DNA from: Nematopogon swammerdamellus
Taxonomy: Eukaryota > Arthropoda > Insecta > Lepidoptera > Adelidae
DNA: 64,000 nt
Reading direction: 5' to 3'
Assembly (NCBI GenBank): GCA_946902875.1
Contig: OX336353.1
Coordinates: 21,217,151-21,281,150 of the forward strand
The notes under the pieces were generated by a model, which worked only from the letters and a program-made list of their open reading frames with translations, did not search any database and was not told the origin of the DNA. Shown piece by piece: positions 24,376 through 33,949 of this stretch; the first letter of the stretch is position 1, and every line of letters starts with the position of its first letter. The position numbers and the translations under genes are program-made.

Positions 24376-25270
24376 TCCCCAACACAGTGCCCACCATCAG
24401 CCATATCCACAACACAATGCCCACGTTAAACCAGTTCCACAACACAATGCCCACGTTTAGGCGGTTCCACAACATAATGCCCACGTTCAACCAGGTCCAC
24501 AACCCATTGCTCACGTTCAACCGGGTCTCAACACAATGCCCACATTAAACCAGGCCCACAACACAATGCCCACGTTAAACCAGATCCACAACACAATTCC
24601 CACGTTCAACCAGACCCACAAACAATGCCCACGTTCAACCAGGTCCACAACACAATACCCACGTTCAACCAGACCCACAAACAATGTCCACGTTCAACCA
24701 GGTCCACAACACAATGCCCACGTTCAACCAGGTCCACAACACATTGCCCACTTTCAACCAGATACACAAACAACGCCCACGTTCAACCAGTTCCACAACA
24801 CAATTCCTCGTTCAACCAGGTCCATAACACAATGCCCACGTTCAGCCAGAGTCACAACACTCTGCCCACGTTCAACCAGGTCCACAACACAATGCCCACG
24901 TTCAGCCAGAGCCACAACACATTGCCCACGTTCAACCAGTCCCACAAACAATGCCCACGTTCAACCATGTGCACAATACAATGCCCACGTTCAGCCAGAG
25001 CCACAACACATTGCCCACGTTCAACCAGTCCCACAAACAATGCCCACGTTCAACCAGGTCCACAACACAATGCCCACGTTCAGCCAGAGCCACAACACAT
25101 TGCCCACGTTCAACCAGTCCCACAAACAATGCCCACGTTCAACCAGGTCCACAACACAATGCCCACGTTCAGCCAGAGCCACAACACATTGCCCACGTTC
25201 AACCAGTCCCACAAACAATGCCCACGTTCAACCAGGTCCACAACACAATGCCCACGTTCAGTTCCAGCCA
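24376..25270. repeat. 30-bp tandem repeat with 89-bp higher-order unit
   Basis: The base unit is about 30 bp (cacaacacaatgcccacgtt plus caaccaggtc). At the 3' side, three variants (ending in aggtcc, agagcc and agtccc) form an 89-bp higher-order unit with starts at 24940, 25029, 25118 and 25207. The 5' part is more degenerate. Frames up to 272 codons on + and several on - are all repeat-derived (PTFNQVHNT, WLNVGIVL), so none is called a gene. Confidence 0.95.
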
Positions 25271-25379
25271 GGTCCAGGGCCAGCGCGTGCACTGTCAATA
25301 ACTAATTTTTGTTTTCAAAACAATAGGAGCAAACTCATCAGGAGCGCTCGTTAAAATACAAGCAATTATCAGCAAAACT

Positions 25380-25815
25380 CATCAGCCGAGTTCATCTTTG
25401 GCCGGGGCGCATTCCCGAGTCGCCCCCCGCGCCGCGGGCCGCGCGTCGTGCGCTATTTTCAGTTTAAGTGCGACATAAATATTCGCAGGTACCTACATAA
25501 AAATATTGCGATTATTTCCTCAATTAACGTGCGCGCCCGAGCTTCCAGCCGCTCATGCGCTTATGTTGAGCGAAGGTTTACGGCGCGTAATGTATTACGT
25601 ACGTGTTTACTTACCGTGTCTACCTTACGACTCACTTTGATCATTGCTATTTGTGGCTTACGTTAATTTTTAAAGGTCCGTACCTAAAAAGAGAAAAAAA
25701 AAAACGGAACCCTTATAGTTTCACTTTCGTGTCTGTCGGTCTGTCCTTTTGTCACAGCTTATTTTCTCCGTATCTACTGGACGAAAAAAGTTGAAATTTG
25801 GTACATAGGTAGAGT
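25380..25815. other. No gene recognised
   Basis: AT-rich sequence with a small GC patch at 25400-25450 and a ttaaaggtccgtacc motif near 25670-25690. That motif is followed by A-rich sequence and may be a degraded transposon end. No motif-bearing frame is seen. Confidence 0.4.
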
Positions 25816-26570
25816 TTGATAATTCAATCACGGAAATATAGCGTGAATTTTGGGGAACCCCTAAAACCCACATCCTTGGCCAGTTTCACACCCAGGACCC
25901 TACAATTTGTCATTGTTAGGTATGGCCGTACTCTGAAACGTAGCTTGGAAGGGAAACCGGTCGGCCTTGGTAGAGAAGGCACATGCTTGAGTTTTGCTGA
26001 CGTTGAAATCAACAAGGTTCTTGCGGCCCCAGGAGGCTACCTTAACGAGAACACTGTCGACTCTTTTAACTGTTTGACGTCTTTAGCGTAACTCTCGTCA
26101 GCGGTGTTGTCGTCTGCATAACTGTGAATGATACTTAGGCACATTAGGTCGTTAATAAATAACAGGAATAATGTAGGCGACAGCACCGAGCCCTGTGGAA
26201 CGCCAGCGTTTATTAGGAAATCTACCGATTTGGATCTTCAATGGTTAAAAATATGGATCGGTCTCCCAAGAAGCTGGCGATCCAATTTCAAAGGGTTGAG
26301 GGAATACCGTAGGCCGGAAGTTTGCTGAGGAGACCTCGGTGCCAAACGCGATCGAAAGCCCTAGATATGTCTAAGGCAACCGCTAGCGACTCTTCAAAGT
26401 TGTCTAATCTCTCAGCTCACACATGCGTGACATATGCTAGAATATCTCCTGATTATCGCTGTTTACGGAAACCGTACTGCTTGTCATCAAGCGTACTGCT
26501 TGTGTGGTAGCTTCCCCTCCTCCTGACTGTAGCGCTTCGTATCATCGGCAGCATGGTATCTATTGATGAC
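25816..26570 (-). pseudogene. Non-LTR reverse transcriptase remnant (Jockey/CR1-like)
   Basis: Read on the minus strand, the translation contains DDKQYGFRK (near 26470), SLAVALDISRAFDRVWH, GVPQGSVLSPTLF and YADDNTADES (catalytic YADD codons at 26109-26120). This is the order of RT motifs in Jockey/CR1-type LINEs. At least three in-frame stops and one frame change break the reading frame, so it cannot make a working enzyme. The 3' part, to 25816, keeps an LGVKLAKDVGF-like thumb segment. The 5' part (endonuclease) is missing. Confidence 0.85.
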
Positions 26571-26579
26571 GTTATTGAT

Positions 26580-27270
26580 TGAGCCGTTACACATTCAAGG
26601 TTCTGTTTGTTCTCTAACCGCGCCGCGTAGAGAGGACACACTCTCGTGATTCATTGAACGCTTTCCCGCTCTTCCGGCATTCAACATTACCGATGTACGA
26701 GAGAGCGCGCGGCGCGTCTACCTGCCCATACGTACGCTACATACCTATCTACTCGTATAACCTTCGCGAAATCTAATTATCAAATTCTCAAGCATTCATT
26801 TCACAGGCCCGCCTACCGACCGCCGCGCCGCCACCGCCGCCGCCTCCGCCTCCGCGTCGTTCCAACCAACATAAATCTAAACTCTAACACTCGTAAATCT
26901 GCCCGCGATGTCGTCGTGCCGACCGCCCGCCCTCCCCTCCTGCACCCCCGCTCGCCCCCGCTAGTGTTATATATAATGTAATATTGCTATTAATTGATGC
27001 TATCTTAATTAAAGCAGCTACCCTCCGGCCTCTGAATCTCGTCGCGAGTTCGTGCGGCTCGAATGCTCGTCGCTCGCTCCGAGTTTGAGCGGCACATTCG
27101 GGCCGCGTCGAGTGCGAAGCGGAGTGTGGGTGGAGGCGGGCATCGTTCATATTTTACAAATACGCAGTCGTGGTGCGCCGGTCGCAGTCGCAGTCGCGGT
27201 GTGTGCGTGCGGCGGAGACGAGCGATGCGATGTAGACACCACCGCGGAACCGTCAGACCGTAGCAGGACG
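26580..27270. other. No gene recognised; GC-rich patches
   Basis: GC islands at 26815-26860 and 26905-26965 and a cagtcgcagtcgcggtgtg stretch near 27190. No recognisable frame. Confidence 0.4.
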
Positions 27271-27274
27271 AATT

Positions 27275-28140
27275 TTAACTTTCCGAACCCAGTTGAATTT
27301 GTCTCTCGTCTTTTCTACGAAGCCGTATAAATTTGACCGAGATATACGTCATACTCTTCAACCTGTCATAACGTCGATAACCATGGCCTTGGTTTTGGCC
27401 CGGTTTATCTTCAGACGCACCTAAGTCGACGCAGTATTCCAACATGGTCTGGAGCTGAATTCGGGAATTTGACCAAAGAATAATGTAATCGGCGCATTGT
27501 ACCACCGCACTGAATGAAACGTCGGTCGAAACGGCTATGTAAATAGTTTGTGTTTTCCGTCCAGTTCAGTGTAGCCGGCACGATCGAAGGGAAGCACTGA
27601 CATGGAACCTAGTTCATCCGGTGTTATGGGCTGACATCACGGATGTTGTAGGTGCGGGTAGCCAACCGTGTCAGTTTCCATAAAAAAAAAATTCAAGATG
27701 ATCTCCATTCACACAGATACCCAATTTGCCCTACTCAAGCGTCTTGAATATGTTTTTTGTGGAGCCTCAGAGTCGCCGCGGACCGATACAGGTTTCGGAG
27801 TAACTCGATGTAGCGGTGATCGATTCGGAACCTCGGGGAGTTTCGACGGCCCTTTTTTCAAGAGAGTCGAATGCCTTCTCATATTCGACGAAGGCTAGGA
27901 TGAGCGGCTTGTTGTACTCCTCGCACTTTTGCACCACTTGTGTGGTCTTAGTAAACGTACTTGTACGGTCCTTTAGTAAATATGAGATCCAAGGTGCCGT
28001 ATCCGTACAAGGCTAGTACTGGTCCAGCCTCTGTGTCAGTCGACTTTTGATGACTTTTGAAAAGACCTTGAAGACATGGCTAAGAAGTGAGATAGGTCGA
28101 TAGTTTTTTAACTTCGCCCTATCCCCCTGGGGTTGTCTCC
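27275..28140 (-). pseudogene. RTE-clade LINE reverse transcriptase remnant, split by a SINE
   Basis: On the minus strand the 5' part (28140 down to about 27697) gives KLKNYRPISLLSHVFKVF and LAFVEYEKAFDSLEK, the RT motifs typical of RTE-clade LINEs. The 3' part (27505-27275) continues with ADYIILWSNSRIQLQTML, where the second catalytic Asp of ADD is replaced by Tyr (ADY). Several stops and frame changes are present. A family B SINE (27499-27696) lies exactly between the two halves, so the LINE was there first. Confidence 0.85.
27499..27696 (+). mobile_element. SINE family B, 5'-truncated copy inside the RTE relic
   Basis: It begins gtaccaccgcactgaatg and runs through gtcggtcgaaacggctatg, cgtccagttcagtgtagcc, aagcactgacatgg and gttatgggctgacatcacgg to ccgtgtcagtttccataaaa and an A tail. 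It matches the 3' two-thirds of the complete copy at 44883-45293. Confidence 0.85.
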
Positions 28141-28259
28141 ACGGATCCCGGGATCAGACAGAATTGGAAACTGATCACGCCGATTTGTATCCAGTGATAC
28201 CGGGATCCGTTTCCATTGAAAAACTAATTAATATTTTTACATTCTAGCTTTATCGGTTG

Positions 28260-28660
28260 CTCTCTAGTAGTCGTACACTATTATTGCAGCGCTTCCTCCG
28301 CGCGTCGCTCCGCCGCCGCGCCGCCGGCGACACGTGCGGCCGCGCGAGGGAATGCGGTCGGCGGCTGACGACATGTGATTTGAGACGAGGAGCGGTAACG
28401 GGATCTCCACTAATTAATTACTGATGGTTTTTATCGACGTCTCCTTGGACGCGGATAATGCGCATTACAAGTAAGCACGCGCGCGCGCGGGCCGGGGAGG
28501 GCGGGGGCGGCGGAGGCGACTGGTTATGTGATGTCGTCGCATTAATTTCCTCTCACTTAATGATACCGCGATCGCACCGCGTTTACCGCATTGATGTTTT
28601 ATCGCACCGTCCGGTCCGGTGCGCGCCGCCGCCGCCGCCGTGTCGCGTTGCGCCTCAGCT
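28260..28660. other. No gene recognised; GC islands
   Basis: GC islands at 28300-28360, 28478-28520 and 28618-28645 separated by AT-rich DNA. Confidence 0.4.
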
Positions 28661-28666
28661 TGTATA

Positions 28667-28807
28667 GTGCCCGGGACGGATCTCGGCGTGTCGTCGCCGC
28701 AGCTGGCGACCCGCCACGCGAATAAACAATACAAGTACGGTGCGGGTGCGAGGGAGAACACCGACGAACCGCTGCGGCGGCGACACGCCAAGATCCGCCC
28801 CGCGCAT
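28667..28807 (+). mobile_element. 141-bp terminal-inverted-repeat element (MITE-like), copy 1
   Basis: This segment matches 36806-36946 in length (141 bp, no gaps) and at about 134 of 141 positions. Its two ends are near-perfect inverted repeats of about 39 bp, starting cccgggacggatctcggcgt on the left and ending acgccaagatccgccccgcg on the right. The element is flanked by TATA on both sides (28663-28666 and 28808-28811). It has no coding capacity for a transposase. The ends are as expected of a miniature inverted-repeat element, but I do not recognise the family. Confidence 0.7.
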
Positions 28808-28819
28808 TATACACGGGTG

Positions 28820-31045
28820 AACAGAGGCGGGGGCGGGCGGGGGCTGCGTGGACGACGACCATTAGCTCTAACGTCGAATGAAACGGCTCGTTAACGTCGA
28901 CGCTGAAATTCTTTTTAGCATAAACTACGCACATTACGAGCCTAACTTTAGTCATTTCTACTAAAATGTATAGCGCGAGCGCAAGTCGCATACTCGGTTA
29001 GATACCGGAGCACACCGGAGTACATCGGAGTACACCGGAGTACACCAGAGCACACCGGAGCACACAAGAGCACTACGCCGCGCCGCGCGACTATTACCTA
29101 CACATTCTACTCTGACTAATATTCTATATGGATTTTCCCAAATACGGGAAACATTATTATCATAATTAGTAAGATGAGATGGTATGATTTTAAATAATTC
29201 TACCTGAATTGACATACATGCGATTGCAGTTAAATTATCCCCAATTAAAATAATTTTTAAGTACATGTAAACGTACTTAACCGTATGACATAACGAAACC
29301 GCCCACCACACTGTGCAGTAGTTGTTGAGTATAGAGTTGAACCGCCGACGACGTCGATTATTGGTCGAACGAGCGCGTGTCGTCCCAATTCACTGCAAGC
29401 GATCGAAATCCAAGTCGCCGCGCCGGTCGCCATATTCGCGATAATTGTCGAAACGTTCGAGTTATCCATAATTAATCTAGAATTATTGCAACATACGCAC
29501 AGTTCGGTTGCTCTCGCTCTCAAGCGAAACGCATACGTGCGCGCGCAGGCATCGCATTACAATAATAAGCGAGTACAAAGGAGCCGCAATACAGGTACCG
29601 GTGCGTGGGCGGCGCGGCGGCGGGTGGCGGTGGGGTCTCGCCGCTCGCCCCGGCTGCTAGGTACGCTCCTTCCGTACCCCTGTCTACCTACAGGACCAAT
29701 CTTCACCCGCTAGGCCGCCACTGAGCCGAGCGCACCAGAGCCTGCGGCCATAGATAAATAAAAAAAAAAAATAAAAATAAAAAAATAGCACCCGCACCGT
29801 GTCACCACTTCACCATGGAACAATTATTTGAAAGTCGTTGCACGCAGGGAGGCTCGCTGCCGGGGTCCCCACCCCGGCAGCGATCACCAATTTGGCCCCG
29901 ATGACGGGCATTTACAGCACCCCCTTGGAAGTACTCATATAGGCGTTCTGAGTACCCCTGGGAGTACACCGACTCCGAAGGTTGAACCTACACAACCACC
30001 TTCAAAACCACCACCTCCCGAGCGCACCATCCTTGCGGATATAGTAATAAATAACCTAACCTAACTCCCCAAGCGGTACGGTGACGCTCGGTCCGGGTCG
30101 CCTCTCACCCTCTAATATGGTTGAAGGAGGCGATGGCTGGCCCTGGCGTGATGCTCGTGAACGGGTGCTGTTTGTGGAGACTGGCCTACTCCAATTGGCT
30201 CCAACATGTTATATGAATGGTTTACGCTTATGGAAAGGAAATGTATTTGTGATACATTTTTAGAAATAGTGATGACTCGTACTATGTGGGCAGTGGCAAA
30301 CACTTTTGTAAATGTAGACTAAGTGGACGTAAAAGAAAGTATCCAGCAAAGTTTCTTGCCAGTTCTTCTTCGCTGTGATATTCGAACGGCAAAATGTTAA
30401 ATGTTAAAATATGACGAGTCCGAGTGCAGTGTACTGTCTATGTAGAGAAGTTTGCCTATTCATTTAAAATTATTATAAGCACTGTGAACGGATAAATACG
30501 GATAGCTTCGCTCGGCTCAGCTCTACACATATCTAGATAAACTTGAAAAAAATAACATAGATATCTAAATACAAAATTCCATCCAAATCGTTAGAGCCGT
30601 TTCCGAGAAACAAATTATGTATACAAGTAATATATATATATATTATAATAAATTATATTATACAAGTTTAGCTCACTTAAGTAATAGGATTTAGCAACAA
30701 ACAACCGCGACGGCGCGCCATCTCAAGTCTTAGTCCACTCAAGTCTTACCCAAAGGACTCGAACGGCCGTCACCGCGAAACTCAATTCGCTGCTTGTTAG
30801 ACAGACGTAGCGGCAGACTCGGGACCGGGAGCCATGTCATGTCACGTGGCAGGCAGCAACATATTCGTTTTATTATTCAAGTTGTTTCTTTTGAACAGTT
30901 ACCTAGATGTATAATGTGCATTGAAAGAGCCAAAAACACCTCTCCTCGCGAAACCACGCTCAGTTAGGTGCCATGCCAGCAGATTTGCGGACTGTCTAGG
31001 CTGTCTAGCCTGTTAATACGACGTTTGAAGACACCCAGGTTAAAG
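28820..31045. other. No complete gene; transposon relics and simple repeats
   Basis: Seen here: an accggagtacac-type repeat at 29003-29070, an A-rich run at 29755-29790, and a proline-rich frame 29828-30064 that could be a decayed LINE ORF1. There is also a stretch at 30310-30410 (gtttcttgccagttcttctt) resembling the 3' non-coding part of lepidopteran LINEs, and a 30480-30640 stretch (tccaaatcgttagagccgtt) resembling another widespread lepidopteran repeat. Assignments are from memory of such repeats and are weak. Confidence 0.4.
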
Positions 31046-31050
31046 GATTT

Positions 31051-31221
31051 TTCTCGAGTAATTCTTTTTGCACCCTACAGCTCTCATGAATACGCGTCTT
31101 TTGAGCCTTTTTTGAATATCATATATCTTCACAACTCTCTGAGATATAAGGGGATCGCACTTTTTTGTGAAATCGGAGCCTATACTGGAACGAACGAAAA
31201 GACATTTTCAATGTCAAAACG
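31051..31221 (+). repeat. 171-bp dispersed repeat, family C, copy 1
   Basis: It matches 50522-50692 over its whole length with about a dozen differences. Shared blocks are taattctttttgcacc, agctctcatgaatacgcgtc, atatcatatatcttcacaac and gagatataaggggatcgcac. No terminal repeats or coding signal are seen. Confidence 0.8.
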
Positions 31222-31261
31222 TTGGGAAGAACTACCGCGCTGACAAGTGAGGTGCACCGCG

Positions 31262-31340
31262 CGCGAGCAGCGCGGCGGGAGTCGGGAGCCGGTGCGCGCG
31301 CCGCATACCGATACCTCCCGACTCCCGCCGCGCACTCGCT
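31262..31340. repeat. GC-rich inverted repeat with 19-bp perfect arms
   Basis: gcgcggcgggagtcgggag (31270-31288) is exactly complementary to ctcccgactcccgccgcgc (31315-31333) across 26 nt. The pairing extends outward with a 1-nt bulge (gcgag). Confidence 0.85.
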
Positions 31341-31435
31341 CCGCCGCGCCGCATAAACAATACTCAACACTAACTCTTATTCGAAAGCAATAAAATACAT
31401 TTATTTATTTATTTACATTATTTATTTATTATTAC

Positions 31436-32372
31436 AGTACCGTAGCCCACATCCACACGTTACGGCAGATTATACACAAGTCCGAAGAGTATAATCGGCC
31501 ACTGTGTCTCGCTTTTGTGGACTACGAGAAAGCCTTTGACTCTATCGAAACCTGGGCTGTTATGGAATCCTTACAGCGATGCCAAACCGATTGGCGATAC
31601 ATTGAGGTGCTGAAATGTCTTTATAGTGCCGCGACAATGACCGTACAAATACAGGACCAGCAGACGAAACCTATCCAATTGCATCGTGGAGTCAGACAGG
31701 GAGATGTTATATCTCCGAAACTGTTTACGAATGCATTGGAAGATATATTCAAGCTGCTGGATTGGGGAAAGCACGGCATTAATATTAACGGCGAGTACAT
31801 TTAACACCTACGCTTCGCAGATGACATAGTCGTGATAGGCGAATCGCTGGAGGAGCTGAATCACATGCTGAACGGCCTCAATGTCGCCTCCCGCCGAGTC
31901 GGCCTCGGGATGAATTTGAACAAGACGAAAGTCATGTTCAACGAACACGTCGTCCCGGGGCACGTAACAGTTGGAGAGGCGACTTTCGAAGTTGTGCAGG
32001 GTTATGTCTATCTTGGACAAACCATCCAGCTATGGAAGCACAACTTCGACAAGGAGGCCAACAGAAGGATTCAGCTAGGCTAGGCGGCATTTGGGAAATT
32101 CCGCCACATCTTTTCATCCTCCATCCCACAGTCATTGAAGACGAAGGTTTTCAATCAGTGCGTTCTGCCAGTAATGACGTACGGAGCGGAAACGTGGACC
32201 CTGACGATGGGCCTGGTCCACAAATTCAAATTCGCTCAGCGAGCTATGGAAAGAGCAATGCTCGGCATTTCTTTGACCGATAAAATCCGTAACGACGTGA
32301 TACGTCAAAGAACTAAGGTAGTCGACATTGCTAAGAAAATAAGCAAGCTGAAGTGGCAGTGGGCTGGGCACA
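31436..32372 (+). pseudogene. RTE-clade LINE ORF2 remnant
   Basis: The + frame gives CLAFVDYEKAFDS (31504-31542), LHRGVRQGDVISPKLF, then after a TAA at 31802-31804 the catalytic RFADDIVVIGES (FADD codons 31814-31825). This is followed by GLGMNLNKTKVMF, a second in-frame stop near 32082, LPVMTYGAETWTL and a KWQWAGH-like end. This is the standard motif order of RTE-clade ORF2 from RT motif 3 to the C-terminus. The endonuclease and early RT are missing, and the two stops plus at least one frame change make it inactive. At 3' it runs into another repeat (32398-32640). Confidence 0.9.
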
Positions 32373-32397
32373 ATAAATACAGTAAAATATACAAATA

Positions 32398-32640
32398 CAA
32401 GCTGTGCCCGCGGCTCCGCCCGCTCTCATATTTCACTTCACTGCGAACCTCATAAGCCATTTAGCGTGATAGTATATAGTAGCCTATAGTTGATGGGAAG
32501 AATCAAGCTATCCGTAGATTTTTTTTTATTAAAATCGGTTCAGTGGTTCTCGAGTTAAAAGCGGACAGACAGACATACACTCAGACACTCAGACACTCAG
32601 ACAGAAAGCAGACGTTGGATTTTATTATAGGTAAGGAAGG
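32398..32640 (+). repeat. Dispersed lepidopteran-type repeat fragment
   Basis: It begins gctgtgcccgcggctccgcc, contains aaaatcggttcagtggttct, and ends in cagacagacatacactcaga-type sequence. I know this layout as a widespread lepidopteran repeat, but I cannot name the family. Confidence 0.55.
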
Positions 32641-32778
32641 ATATAACAGGTCTAGATTTAATTTTTTTAAAGTATTTTATTTGAAATAAAGTATTATATA
32701 TATAAATTTGGAGCATGAGTAATACAGTGCAATGGGGTGAAAATAATTCAATCAAATTTATTACAGCACATTCTAAAA

Positions 32779-33481
32779 CACATGAAGCTACTAGGCAGAC
32801 TCTTACCTACATAAACACATGAAGCTACTAGGCATACTCTTACCTACATAAACACATGAAGCTAATAGGCATACTCTTACCTACATAAACACATGAAGCT
32901 ACTAGGCATACTCTTACCTACATAAACACATGAAGCTACTAGGCATACTCTTACCTACATAAACACATGAAGCTACTAGGCATACTCTTACCTACATAAA
33001 CACATGAAGCTAATAGGCATACTCTTACCTACATAAACACATGAAGCTACTAGGCATACTCTTACCTACATAAACACATGAAGCTACTAGGCATACTCTT
33101 ACCTACATAAACACATGAAGCTACTAGGCATACTCTTACCTACATAAACACATGAAGCTACTAGGCATACTCTTACCTACATAAACACATGAAGCTACTA
33201 GGCATACTCTTACCTACATAAACACATGAAGCTACTAGGCATACTCTTACCTACATAAACACATGAAGCTAATAGGCATACTCTTACCTACATAAACACA
33301 TGAAGCTACTAGGCATACTCTTACCTACATAAACACATGAAGCTACTAGGCATACTCTTACCTACATAAACACATGAAGCTACTAGGCATACTCTTACCT
33401 ACATAAACACATGAAGCTACTAGGCATACTCTTACCTACATAAACACATGAAGCTACTAGGCATACTCTTACCTACATACA
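32779..33481. repeat. 37-bp minisatellite, 19 copies
   Basis: The unit starts cacatgaagctactaggcat and ends actcttacctacataaa. Nineteen units fit exactly between 32779 and 33481. Variation is tiny: copies 3, 7 and 14 read ctaatagg in place of ctactagg, and copy 1 has caga in place of cata. There are no unique spacers, so this is not a CRISPR array. Confidence 0.97.
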
Positions 33482-33650
33482 TTTTAACTTTACAAAAAAA
33501 ACTTACAAATTTACTAATGTATTAATACGATTAACCGTTTTATTTACTCGTAAAGAAATATTTGCGTAACACTTTATCTTATCATATGTAAATTCATATT
33601 TATATTCCTACAATCATATTTAATCACACACACAATTTATAGACATTATT

Positions 33651-33695
33651 GTCTTACTTAGGTTAGGTGTTACATACACCTAACCTAAGTAAGAC
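33651..33695. repeat. 20-bp perfect hairpin with telomere-like units
   Basis: gtcttacttaggttaggtgt (33651-33670) pairs exactly with its reverse complement at 33676-33695 across the loop tacat. Each arm contains TTAGGTTAGG, two units of the insect telomere repeat. Confidence 0.9.
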
Positions 33696-33839
33696 CTAGG
33701 TAAGACCTTCTACGACCTTAAATTCTTTGCGGTCGTTGTATGATTTCTGGTCCGTCAATATGATAAATTAGATTATTATTTAATAGGTGAATCAAAATAA
33801 TTGAATGTGGTAACTATTAACAAAGAAAGTGTCTGCGAA

Positions 33840-33942
33840 ATATTTGAAAATTATTATAAAATAGGTTTTGAATTGTATTAATATGTATTGACGATGTAAG
33901 TTTATTACTAAATAAAAACTTTGACTTTGACTTTGACTTTGA
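33840..33942 (+). mobile_element. Probable LINE 3' end with (CTTTGA)n tail
   Basis: An AT-rich tail with aaataaaaa is followed by four actttg units (33917-33942). This is the typical ending of several lepidopteran LINEs. No coding sequence is attached. Confidence 0.45.
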
Positions 33943-33949
33943 ACACACA

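Noticed and set aside
24536..25354. 272-codon + frame (PTFNQVHNT repeats)
   Set aside because: Pure translation of the 30-bp repeat; similar long frames exist in other frames and on the other strand.
32779..33481. CRISPR-like regular 37-bp repeats
   Set aside because: Repeats are contiguous with no unique spacers, and the context is a eukaryotic genome.
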